A stretch of 64,000 nucleotides of DNA from NCBI GenBank assembly GCA_963556695.1, contig CAUWAG010000010.1, positions 1,984,001 to 2,048,000 of the forward strand, read 5' to 3'. The translations under genes were made by a program, and so were the position numbers. This document shows positions 20,295-30,199 of the stretch, piece by piece (within the stretch, counting starts at the first letter, position 1; each line of letters starts with the position of its first letter). Below the pieces are notes generated by a model, which had not been told where the DNA came from, ran no database searches, and was given only the letters and a program-made list of their open reading frames with translations. The DNA comes from Anthostomella pinea (Eukaryota; Ascomycota; Sordariomycetes; Xylariales; Xylariaceae).

Positions 20295-20813
20295 CTACTT
20301 CTTCTTCTTCCTCTCCGCGTTCGCCTTCTTGTTCGCCTTCTCTATCGCGGCGTTGTCGGCGTCCAACTTCTTATTTTTCGCACAGGTCGGACAGTCGTGG
20401 TCCCCGAACCACCCGCCACATGCTGAACAATATCCCCCCGCCGGTTGATGTCATCTTGGCGGCTCGTCGTAGGTACCTGATTGGGTTGCCTGAGAGCTTG
20501 CGGGATCGTTAGCCTTCACCTATCGCTTCCCGAGCAGACTGGGGAACTCACTCTGGTACGTAAGATCGGGGTTGGTGGTTGCTCGATGCGTGATGGTTTC
20601 TTGAGGGCTTTTGGGATCGTTAGCCTTCATTTACTGCTTCCAGAGTAGACAGGTAAATTCACCTTGGTACGTGAGACTGGGTTGGTGTGTTACTCGGTGC
20701 TTGATGGGTTTCGCGATGGATTTGTTGATGGGCTTCTTGATTGGCTTCTTGATGGGTTTCTTGATGGTGTGGTAGGTAGCCAGTTCAGGTTCAGAAGCAG
20801 GTGCTCGAAGCAA
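20295..20813 (-). pseudogene. Small Lys-rich protein with zinc-ribbon-like C-terminus, frame-shifted
   Basis: Reading right to left, a start at 20813 (MLRAPASEPELATY) leads into four KKPI-type repeats from a 12-bp DNA repeat. Two 55-bp intron-like segments follow (20662-20608 and 20551-20497), each GTGA...GGCTAACG...AAG/CAAG. Splicing them keeps the frame open into KMTSTGGG at a run of six G. Beyond the G run, the frame that looks like protein is one base off: GYCSACGGWFGDHDCPTC, a Cx2C-x8-Cx2C zinc-binding motif, then a Lys/Ala-rich helix ending in KKKK and a stop at 20297-20295. One G less would join the two. So this is a gene broken by a homopolymer indel, or a sequencing error. Function not recognised. 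Confidence 0.35.
20492..20711. repeat. Tandem duplication of a 111-bp exon/intron-like unit
   Basis: 20492-20602 and 20603-20711 are two copies of one unit, clearly diverged but alignable along their length (shared GGGATCGTTAGCCTTCA and TTGGTACGT words). Read on the minus strand, each copy holds one 55-bp segment with donor GTGARTT, a GGCTAACGATCCC branch region and an AAG acceptor, plus 56 bp between. The 20700-20770 stretch next to it is a 12-bp repeat (GATGGGTTTCTT type). Confidence 0.7.
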
Positions 20814-21915
20814 TATTTATATATGTCGAAGTCCTAACTGCCAGCGTAATCCATTGCTAAGTACACATCACGGCGTCGTACATTCGCCGTAGTGATGCTA
20901 AGATCGATGAATACTCACCGGTAGTTGTGTCACTAAGCGGGGGAGTTGACTGAATCGAGCTTGAACGTTTCAGACATGGGTCGTGACTAGGTGCTGAAGT
21001 TCCAGCCTGATCAATGAAAGCAGAGGACCTCAAGATTCATAGATTACAACCTACAAAGCTCTAAAAACAGTGGTCTAAATCTACATGAAATGGGTTCTGC
21101 TCGTCCTCTTCCCAACCTCCAGGTTGGGTAGTAGGTATGGTGAACTAGGGCACATAGCTTGGCTGCCCAACTCCAAATTCGACAATAATCCATAATCATC
21201 TGCCCATTCAGTTGATCAATGCTGAGTTAACGTAGCAGGTTCCCACTTAAAAGGTGATGAGCTGCAATCATGCCGACATTCACCATCGTGAAGGGGTTAC
21301 TTCACAGCCAGTCAGACGACACCTCGGTGAATTTCTGCGGTTTCACCCATGCCAACAAGACGACATGTGACCGTAAAAACAGCGTTATGTTCCGGCCATT
21401 CACCCGCCTGGAAGTGAATGTCTGCCGGCAGGCACGGCGACTTGACCCATGCTGCATAAGGTAGTCATTAATGACGATGTTTCACCTAGTCACGTTGCAG
21501 AGTTCCTGGCACCCCAAGACCCGTACTGCTTGGAAAATTGCCTATGGCCCAAGAATGAGCTCATACGCATGCGCGCACTTGTTCACCCTGCTGGACCATG
21601 AAATGACTTCTACAATTTCCTTAAACAAATATCCTATCATATTCACCGACTTCAGATCCAGCACAACTCAGTTACGGCTTGTTGGTGAACTTAATAACGC
21701 CAAACCCTTCGCATACCATAGAGTGCGTTGACATCTTTCTAATGGCCAAGGTCAGTTCTTTCGCGGCACCTATTACTCGATGTAGTATGTGAATATTCCC
21801 ACGCGGAAGCTCTTGTAGACTGCCCGTGTAGACTCGGGGGCTCCTAGTCGTCGATGTTGGATGATGCGGCTTTGGCGATGTGGCGATGCTGCGCCTCTGC
21901 ATCGAAGAGGATGGA
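20814..21915. other. Intergenic, no gene seen
   Basis: AT-rich with only short frames. The left part of the copper-transporter relic probably decayed into 21470-21915, but I cannot trace it. Confidence 0.5.
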
Positions 21916-22295
21916 TCAAAGGTCGATAAGGACCCGATGCGCCAGCGCCAGTACGATCAGGAAGATGCATGTGGCGTATGAGCCTGTCCCCGCCGGCATC
22001 CAAGCGGTCGCGTAGAGCGGCGTTGAGACGGCTCGGGAGAATATCATCGCCATTTCCGAGGAGCTCGTCGTGGTGGAAGCGATTACAATTGCATGTCCAT
22101 ACTGCTGGTTGGAGATGCCATGGCGCTCGAACTCGTCATCGTCATGCCCGTCATAGCGGTCGATGGTGTCGTTGTCATCGCACCCATCGTGAGACTCGTG
22201 AGGGTTTCTTTGCTTGCTAGGTACCGTGATGCGTATTTCTCTCGACGAGCAGCGACGCCGTGATTCGCACTCGGGGAAACAATCTTGCTGACCAA
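21916..22295 (-). pseudogene. Broken Ctr-type copper transporter
   Basis: The minus strand shows a Met-rich N-terminus from 22187 (MGAMTTTPSTAMTG, then MTMTSSSAMASPTSSMDM), typical of Ctr copper transporters, whose Mets bind Cu(I). In another frame, EMAMIFSRAVSTPLYATAWM is followed by TGSYATCIFLIVLALAHRVL, which is the first transmembrane helix of fungal Ctr proteins. A one-base frameshift between about 22115 and 22060 separates them; no intron restores the frame. A TGA then ends the frame at 21916 and helices 2 and 3, needed for the pore, are not found. I therefore read a dead remnant of a plasma-membrane or vacuolar copper transporter. Confidence 0.55.
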
Positions 22296-22961
22296 CGTCT
22301 TGCTCTGCTACCCCTGGCCCCAGATCACTGGCCATCCACTGGTGATTGGCGCAGTCTATTGTCGACCAATCCCCGACTCGTCACTCGCTCGCTTGCGCAG
22401 ATTCACCACGCCCTTCCCACTGCCATCTTCAGCCCAGCACTCCCAACTTAGCCCATTGGGATGAAGTCAAATGCCGAGGTTATGACCAGCCGACGAAGAG
22501 GAGCGCAGCACTTGTGGATCGTCGGCGTGGGTGCGACCCGCCTGCCAGGATCCCAACGGCGCGTTGTTGAAAACGGAAGTGAAACGGAAGGCGGGCTGGA
22601 ACGGTGTGATTCGAAGCCTACCGTGGGACGTGCAATGCCCTTACCAAGTCACGATATCATCGGCCTCGTATCAAAAGGATGTCTACGGGTCCGATCAGAA
22701 GCTTGAATGAACCCGAATCACTGACTTGATCGTAGACTTCCTACATGTGAGACCTCAATATGCCGCTTCGAATATACTGAGCATGTGCTCTCACGGTCTC
22801 ATCCCTGACTTGGCGAGCACTCCGTAAGCAAGCTGACGACCACCGGAAGCAGCAGGAATTGATCCGCTCAATCCCCGCTCAATCACAAAACCCGTCGAAG
22901 GGACGAAGCCAATGTCAACCACCTTCATCATCAAACACGCCGTAGACTCCCGACGTCCAAC
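22296..22961. other. Intergenic, no gene seen
   Basis: Only short overlapping frames of no recognisable kind. Confidence 0.5.
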
Positions 22962-23330
22962 ATGTACAGGCTATCCGACTTCACCTGCATCACCTTCGGC
23001 GCGCTCTGCATCGCATCAGCACTGCCTTTCGTCGGCATCCCCGTCCCGACGCGATCATGGGCGATCTACTACGCTGACAAGAACCGCTGGCTATCAAAAC
23101 TCTCCGGCGAACGACTGACGCCCAAGCAAGCCGGGTACGCGAGCGCCCTTCTACGCCTCGCAGTAGGCTCCTGCTGCATTTATCCTCCGACCCGGATCCC
23201 GGCGCTACTGGTCAACGGTGCGGTCGTGTGTCGCGGGACCGTGGTGGCATACCGTGATGGGAGACCCATGAGGCCTCAGTGGACTATGTTGGGTGCTGTT
23301 GGCTTGTGTTTACTTACTGAGATACTATGA
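22962..23330 (+). CDS. Small four-helix membrane protein, DoxX-like in layout
   Basis: 122 residues, no intron. Four hydrophobic stretches: FTCITFGALCIASALPFVGI (about 7-26), AGYASALLRLAVGSCCIYPP (about 56-75), IPALLVNGAVVCRGTVVAY (about 78-97) and WTMLGAVGLCLLTEIL at the end. The Arg-Leu-Ala helix 2, the CRGTVVAYRDGRPMRPQW loop and the small size suggest a conserved fungal family resembling DoxX-type proteins; that link is tentative. Its role is unknown. Neighbours give no hint: a copper-transporter relic upstream and a kinase-like gene downstream. Confidence 0.65.
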   Translation: MYRLSDFTCITFGALCIASALPFVGIPVPTRSWAIYYADKNRWLSKLSGERLTPKQAGYASALLRLAVGSCCIYPPTRIPALLVNGAVVCRGTVVAYRDGRPMRPQWTMLGAVGLCLLTEIL

Positions 23331-23885
23331 CCTCTTTGGCTTTGGTGGACTCTCACGGCGAAGGGCAGAGATCTGCCTGATTCACAATGGTGGACCTCGA
23401 GGGCGTCTGACACCGACGATGACTGCCGACGTAGGCCGCGACCCCAGACAAACCCCTGCGCTATCAAGGAGGACGTTACATCTAGCCCTTTGGTCTGGGA
23501 TATCAGTCGACATCGTGGGGCTGCTATAGGTACGGCGGGCAGGTCAATGACTGGTACAATATGTCTTCAGTATGGTCAAGCCATCAAGCCCTTCTACGTC
23601 TAGTAGAACAACCTAGCGCCACACTTTCACGCCTGGTGGAGCTTATTCGAGCTGTTTAGGATGTCAATACGGTTAGAACAAAGAAGTACAGCTCACTTAA
23701 GCCTTGATGCTACTGGGTCCACTACTTTCTTTCGTGAGTATCAGTTCTCCGGCGAGTACGAACAAAGAAGATGACGTGTCAATGTCCATGTCAATGCCTT
23801 TTGTCCGGCCGATGCTGCAGACGTGCATTTCCCCTGAATATGCAACGAACCCGTGGTCTCTTTACTTGCTATCCCATCATCAACC
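23331..23885. other. Intergenic, upstream of the APH-type gene
   Basis: No gene seen. Confidence 0.5.
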
Positions 23886-24975
23886 ATGGATGACTGGACT
23901 ATAGCATCAGTCGATGGATTCTTCGCTAGCCGCGAGTCTCCCACGCGGGAGGAATGCCCTGAATGCGCCTTGGCTATTGTCGACGAGTCGACTATTGAAC
24001 CAGTGGAAACGCCTGGGTCTTTGAGCTACACGGTAGTCTGCACCGCAGCAAGGACGGGGACTAAGACGATCGTATCATTCAGGCAGTATGACACGTTCAT
24101 TGACCCTGAACTTACAGACTTGGCAGGCCAAGTTCATGGCCATCTCGTGCCTCATGCGACCTTCCACGGCACCCTTGGCACCGAGACCGAGAGCAACGAC
24201 CTTTTGAAGATATATACCATGCCATGCCTTCCGGGTACGTCAGGCATTGCCGTACTTAGAGGTGTCAACCCGGATGATACTCCTGAGGACGAGGTCATGT
24301 ATACTCGCTTCATCCAAGAGCTTGCACGGTGAGTGACCATTCTCCTCCCCTCCAGTGTATCACAGAGCCTCTAACGAACTTCGGTATTTCGCCAGGGCTT
24401 ATCTTCACCCTCAAACCGCCAATGCAGGAAGAGAAGCTATAGCTAAATCAGACGCGGCTCGCATGATAAGCGTACTGATGGACATCATTAAAGACCTACC
24501 TTTCCTTGCACCAACACTCAATGACTTGGAAGGCAACCTCGACATGCTTTTCGGCCCTTCGTACCCTCAACTTCTTACGCATGGCGACCTTGGCTTGCCA
24601 AACATCCTCATGGATGAGACTTCCGGCACGGTCACAGGTATTGTCGACAGGAGTCTGGCCACCATCGCGCCTTGTGGCATGGAGCTGGGCGCCTTGCGAG
24701 CCTGCTTGGGTGCCTATAGGCTCGGGAAAGGATGGACCGACTTTGCTTGTCGTGACCGGCTGATCACTGCTTTCTGGGACGAATCCTGGCGCGCCACGGA
24801 TATCCAGGGGATGTTTGAGCGCCAAAGGATAAGGCATGTGGCAGAGCTGGCTGGGAAGCTGGGCATTTTGGTGCAGTACCTGTTTAAACGCAACCCCAAT
24901 GGGACACCGAAGGATGGCGTCGCCAAGAGACACGCTGCGATGGTGGACCTATGGTTCCAGAGTGGTGTTTTCTAG
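23886..24975 (+). CDS. APH/choline-kinase-like phosphotransferase family protein
   Basis: Two exons (23886-24328 and 24396-24975) with a 67-bp intron give 340 residues. I start at CAACCATGG (MDDWTIASVDGFF); the frame is open 11 codons further but with a weaker context. The N-lobe has VSFRQYDTFIDPELTDLAGQ. The catalytic loop is THGDLGLPNILMD (His210, Asp212), and the Mg-binding Asp is in GIVDRSLATIAPCG. The family (PF01636) normally has a D-W-E/D-type sequence there, so DRS is unusual. C-terminal helices follow. Fungi have dozens of these proteins; most have unknown small-molecule substrates and are not antibiotic resistance enzymes. Cytosolic by prediction. Confidence 0.85.
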
Positions 24976-26414
24976 GTCTCAGCTACAGAGGATATGTATG
25001 GGCCCTCTGAATGCAGCGACACAGCCAAGCCTGTCGATATGCACGCGATGAAGGAATTAGTCAACCGATCTTGCCGGTTCAAGACGTATGACGGCAACTA
25101 TTTGAATCTCTGCTCACACGAACAGTGTCATACCACTGAGTACCTCATAAGTGGATCTACGAGCAAGCGGCCGTCGATGCCGTTTGCTTCGACCACATGA
25201 CCGGCATCTCAACCGCGAAGGAAACCAGCAGTGGCGTCGCCTGCAGTCTTGTAGCAAAGCGAACAAAGAGAGCGGGGTTTGAGGCTGCTTTGATCCCAAG
25301 GAAGCTGGCGGGTGATGATTAGGAAAGACAAGATCAAGTGCTGCGTCATAGGGTAAAGTGCAGCCAGCGACGTAACACAGAACACAGTCAGCAGGGGTCG
25401 GGAAAGGACAGACGCATGGCTGATATGCAAGGATCATGCAGTGACCGAGGAGGCAAAAAGGGGGTGTTCAACTCCACACTCTGATTCCGCTTACATCGAG
25501 GCGCGTGTTCGGCACTAGGAAATGACGAAGGGTCACTCATCCAACCTCGAAAATCAATATTGCGGTGGCACTGCAGATTAAAATTCACAGCGTACAGTGC
25601 TACTCCAGGAATAGCGAAGGAGTTTGTCCCACGAGAAAATTGAGGCCTGGAGCAGCTGTCTCACCATTTCCCACGTTGCCACCGAGCACCGGTAAGTGCT
25701 TGTATCATACGGGAACGGGCCCTAGCATTGCATGAGTCTCACAGAGGACGGCAGGCGGTAGCACAATCTTCTCGAGTCGTTTTCGAACACACTCTTCGAG
25801 AACTACTCCGGCCATCTTGCCATTGGCTCCCCCTCACTCGAGTCTGCATGTCTCATGTAGGATGAGAACCAAACCCCCTCTATGCATCTTGCCCGATCAC
25901 TTGACCTTGGCATGCGGAGAGACATCGCAACGACCATACTCCGCTGGCGGAGGTGACAACAGGCAAACATACACAACCTGGACGATGCCATCCCATAAGT
26001 CGGTGTGATTCACCGCTACGACCGCGAATGTAGCTGAGACATGCCTTAGTGTCTGCACATGCGGCCATCCTTCGTCATTCACTGTCGATCGACTCGGTGT
26101 CATATAGCCCGGAACGTGAGGGCATCTTATGCGGATGATTGAGAGCCAGAACTGTTTATATGGGCTTTGATTTCGAGTGGCTTGCCTAGCTACTGTTGAG
26201 GTCATTTTGAGTTTCTTAGCACCGAGTGTTCGACCGCTACTTCCTGTTTGAGAGACGGCGGCTTACGACAGGCACAAACCCCCATAGCCCGGAACGTGCA
26301 GGACGACGAGTTGTTAAGAGGAGAGAAACAAGACAAATTTTGGATATCGGTCTCACATCCAAGCCAAGCCATACTCTATTACGAATCTAATATTGGTAAC
26401 AAGCAAATACCAAC
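24976..26414. other. Intergenic, upstream region of the rhamnosidase gene
   Basis: 1.4 kb without a recognisable gene. It holds two copies of ATAGCCCGGAACGTG (26104-26118 and 26284-26298) and the second half of the repeat pair (26247-26287). Confidence 0.5.
26247..26287 (+). repeat. Short dispersed repeat, copy 2
   Basis: Partner of 19889-19928 (shared core TTTGAGAGACGGCG). It lies about 130-170 bp upstream of the GH78 start codon. Confidence 0.5.
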
Positions 26415-29366
26415 ATGGCAGTGTCTATATCGCAAGTATCATTCGAACACCACCGCACCGCTCTAGGCATCGGCGAAACGAGTCCACGCATCTCATGGAG
26501 GTTCGAAGGCAACGCACCAAACTGGACTCAGAGTCGCTACACCCTGGAGGTTCAGCGCCATGGACAAGCCGCGGCAGACTTGTTCCACATCAACTCGTCC
26601 GGCTCAGTGCTGGTGCCATGGCCGACCGTGTCACTGACCTCGGCGGAGTCGGCCACTGTTCGGGTAAAGGCGTACGGCAAGGACAACCAGCCCGAAACCC
26701 CCTGGTCGGATGCGGTGCATGTTGAGACAGGACTGCTGACCCAAGAAGATTGGTCGGGAGCTATGATGGTTGCTTCTGTCAGGGCTACAGAGGTGGATGC
26801 GCCTCATCAGCCGATTCTCTTTCGCAAAGGATTCTCTCACGAGGAAGGTGTCGCCTCGGCACGTCTTTACATCACGTCTTACGGTATGTATGAAGCATAC
26901 ATCAATGGAGAGAGAGTCGGCGATGCCGTACTGGCGCCAGGATGGCAGAGTTACAACCACAGGCTGGTGTACGATACCTACGATGTCGCGAGCCTGCTCC
27001 AGGACGGCAAGAATACAATTGGGATTCATGTGGGCGAAGGGTGGTATGCAGGACGCCTTGGGTTTGCTACTGACCGCAACCTCTGGGGCGACACTCTGGG
27101 CACTATGGCTTTGCTTGTGATCACCCGGCCCGATGGAAGCAAGGAGACCATTCCCACCGACCTCACGTGGGCATCGAGCGCTGGCGCGATCATCACATCC
27201 GAGATTTACAACGGAGAAGTCTACAACTCAAGCCTCGAGCAACCTTCGTGGTCAGCGGCAGAATTTGAAGCATCAGGCAATGCGAAGTGGATGGGGGTCA
27301 AAGAGCTCCAAGGACCCTACGGTCGACTGGCTTCTCCTGATGGTCCGCCAATCCGTCGTATAAAAGAGGTCCAACTGCAGCAAGTCCTGACCAGTCCTAC
27401 GGGAAAGACCATTCTTGACTTTGGGCAGAACTTGGTAGGATGGCTTCAGCTCAAAGTGGCAGGTCCTGCGGGTCATCAGATCAAGATGGTGCATACAGAA
27501 GGTAACAGACCTGAACAATCTAGCCACCATACACACAACTCCTTCCCTTTGTTGCTTGCCATGGTCAATAGTACCTCCCGTTTGCTAACCGACACCAGTC
27601 CTAGAGCATGGCGAGGTTGCCACACGTCCTCTACGAACCGCCACCCAGACGGACACACTCGTTCTCTCTGGGGAAGGCTTCCAAACCTGGGAGCCGACTT
27701 TCACGTACCATGGCTTCAGATACGTCATGGTTGAGAACTGGCCTACTGACCAAACACCCCTGGACAAGGATTTCGTCAAGGCGATTGTGGTGCACTCGGA
27801 CATGGAGGAAACGGGGCAGTTTCTGTCTTCCAACGGGCTCCTGAACAAACTAGTAGAGAACGTGAAATGGAGTAGTAAGTGATTCCCTTGCATCAAGTGT
27901 GCTCTAATCAGATACATCTTGCTCCTCAATCTGCCTGGGCACTGGCCATTCAAATTGGGGACGTTTGACGTTACTGACCTATCGCTTAGTGGACGGCAAC
28001 TTCATGTCGATACCAACTGACTGCCCGCAAAGGGACGAGAGACTCGGTTGGACTGGAGATGCACATGCTTTCGCACCGACTGCACACTTCCTATATGACA
28101 CCTCGGGGTTCTACAGGGGCTGGTTAAGAGTGGGTGGCTTGTTCTCCTTCTTCTGTTGGTGTGGTTTGAGTGACCCGACGCAAGATCGTTAACACGTATC
28201 AGGACGCCCAATCCGAGCAACTATCTTATGGGGGTGAGTGCAGTCCGATACACTGTCGCTGCCATCGGCTCACACAATCTTGATCTCTAGGTATCACTCC
28301 AGTCGTCATCCCCTGGGTCCCCGCCGTAGGATACCCAACACCATCCGCAGTCTGGGGCGACGCCATAGTGGTCAACCCCTGGAACAACTACGTCTCGTTC
28401 GGCGATATCAATGCGCTGAAAGATCAATACATAGGAGCCAAGACATGGCTGGACAGCGGCATCCCAAGGAACGAGGCTGGCCTATGGAACCGCACGACCT
28501 ACCAATTTGGGGACTGGCTTGATCCTCTTGCGCCCTCTGATGACCCCGGTGCGGCTACGACAGACTCGAGGTACGTGGCTGATGCATATCTGGTCTATGT
28601 CACTGGCCTGGTTGCAAAGATGGCTGCGGTACTTGACTATGAGGCCGACGCTGAACACTATGGAGATTGGGCTGGGACCCTGAAGACCGCTTTCCAAGAT
28701 GCTTGGATTGATCCTGACGGAAAAGTTGCCAACGAGACCCAGACGGGCCTAACCCTGCCACTTTACTTCGACCTTTTTGCCAAAGAAAGTCAGGCTGTTG
28801 CAGCTGCCGTCCGTCTCCAGAAGATCATTGCAAACAATGACTACCTAGTCGGCACAGGATTTGCCGGCACCCATCTCCTTGGTCTTACACTGTCTAAGTA
28901 CAACCTGACCGACACATTCTACCAGATGCTCCTCCAGACGACTGTGCCTAGCTGGCTATACCAGGTCGTCATGGGCGGAACCACGACATGGGAGCGCTGG
29001 GACAGTCTCCTCCCAAATGGGGACTTGAACCCTGGCTCGATGACCTCCTTCAACCACTACGCATTCGGATCCGTGGCCAACTGGATATTCCAGACCATAG
29101 GCGGCCTGGCGCCAGCTGAACCGGGGTGGAAGACGATCAAGGTGGGCGTTGTTCCCGGCAGCAATGTCACTGAGGCGCAGGCCAGCTACCTCAGTCCCTA
29201 TGGCATAGTCTCAACAGATTGGCACGTTGATGAGGATGGTTTCCACTTGAGCTTGGTCGTGCCTCCGAATGCGAGGGCGGAGGTGGTGTTGCCCAAGACC
29301 AATGGGGAGATTCTGGCGGTTGGCAGTGGTACTCACGGGTTTGTGGTTTCGGGCTATCGATTGTAG
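26415..29366 (+). CDS. GH78 alpha-L-rhamnosidase
   Basis: Five exons (26415-27501, 27599-27874, 27990-28129, 28203-28233 and 28291-29366) give 869 residues; all introns are GT-AG. Family order is clear: N-terminal beta domains (FEHHRTALGIGETSPRISWRF), the carbohydrate-binding-like part (ARLYITSYGMYEAYINGERV, VLAPGWQSYNHRLVYDTYDV), then the (alpha/alpha)6 catalytic barrel. This has NFMSIPTDCPQRDERLGWTG with the acidic residues of the active site, PWVPAVGYPTPSAVWGDA, and WERWDSLLPNG before the C-terminal beta domain. It removes alpha-L-rhamnose from pectin side chains (RG-I) or plant glycosides. No signal peptide is seen, so it may act inside the cell on imported oligosaccharides or glycosides, unless a leader exon was missed. 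The 31-bp exon 4 is unusually small. Confidence 0.93.
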
Positions 29367-29628
29367 TCGCAGTGAAAGGCAGATATCTTGGGCTGGGGTG
29401 AACAATCAGTTTCTCAGCGACTCGCCTCTTGCCTACACCCCTATCTACTGTGCCTGTGGACCTACCTAGGTAGGCACAACCGCCTATGCTTCTGCTTATC
29501 TGACCAAGGGCAGCAGCTCACTCGACCTCTCACACGGGTCAAACATCATAGATGCCCTCCGCGTCGGATGATCCACGGTTAAAAGGGTCAATCCCCCGTA
29601 CTGTCAACCCATCCATAGATGCACTGCA

Positions 29629-29672
29629 GGGGGGTTCCCCGCATTCCCCCTTTTCCTGGGGATTTTACCCCT
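29629..29672 (+). promoter_or_regulatory. Cluster of AGGGG/CCCCT and CTGGGG words
   Basis: Within 45 bp there are AGGGGGG, two CCCC runs next to T (CCCCCTTTT, ACCCCT) and CTGGGG. AGGGG/CCCCT is the stress-response element bound by Msn2/4-type factors, and SYGGRG covers CreA/Cre1 carbon-repressor sites. They lie 530-570 bp upstream of the GH95 start. Function is inferred from motif only. Confidence 0.3.
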
Positions 29673-30018
29673 CAACAGTTCCATCCACGTTCAAGCTCAT
29701 ACGCAGAATATGTTAACAACCCTTTGAGACGGAAATGGGTCACTTGAAAATTTACGGTTGCTCTAGAAGCTTAGTAGCTTAGCCGCACGTATCACCGTAT
29801 GACGACACCGTCGCCACTGGGTTGTTGCCGGCTGGTGATCGTCCGGTCCGGCCTACCACGATGTCACTGCTGTGCCATATCTGACCTGCCAGCAACTTTC
29901 CATTCGGATTACTTGCCGAAGGACCTAGGTCGAGGTAGGATGTCCCAACATTTCCACCAATGAGACCGACAAGGCATAATTCGCAGACAGCACGGGGCAT
30001 CGTCCGCCAATGATACCC

Positions 30019-30026
30019 TATAAATT
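30019..30026 (+). promoter_or_regulatory. TATA box of the GH95 gene
   Basis: TATAAATT about 174 bp upstream of the start codon at 30200. Confidence 0.55.
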
Positions 30027-30199
30027 CAATGATGTCACAGTATTCGATCCACCATACCTGCTCTCGTCCCCAATACTTGTCTCGCTTCGATGGGCCGGGT
30101 TTATAGTCCCGCGTCGCAGCCGATGGAAGGCTACAAATAGGCACGGAGGTCAGCAGTGATATATCCTTGGTAGCTTGGTCTCGTCACTCAGACCTCGGG

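Larger units (their letters stand above)
29367..30199. other. Intergenic, promoter region of the fucosidase gene
   Basis: No gene seen. Holds a G/C-run cluster (29629-29672) and a TATA box (30019-30026). Confidence 0.5.

Noticed and set aside
20600..20813. Stand-alone 60-residue KKPI-repeat peptide
   Set aside because: Better read as the first exon of the larger broken gene that follows the two intron-like segments.
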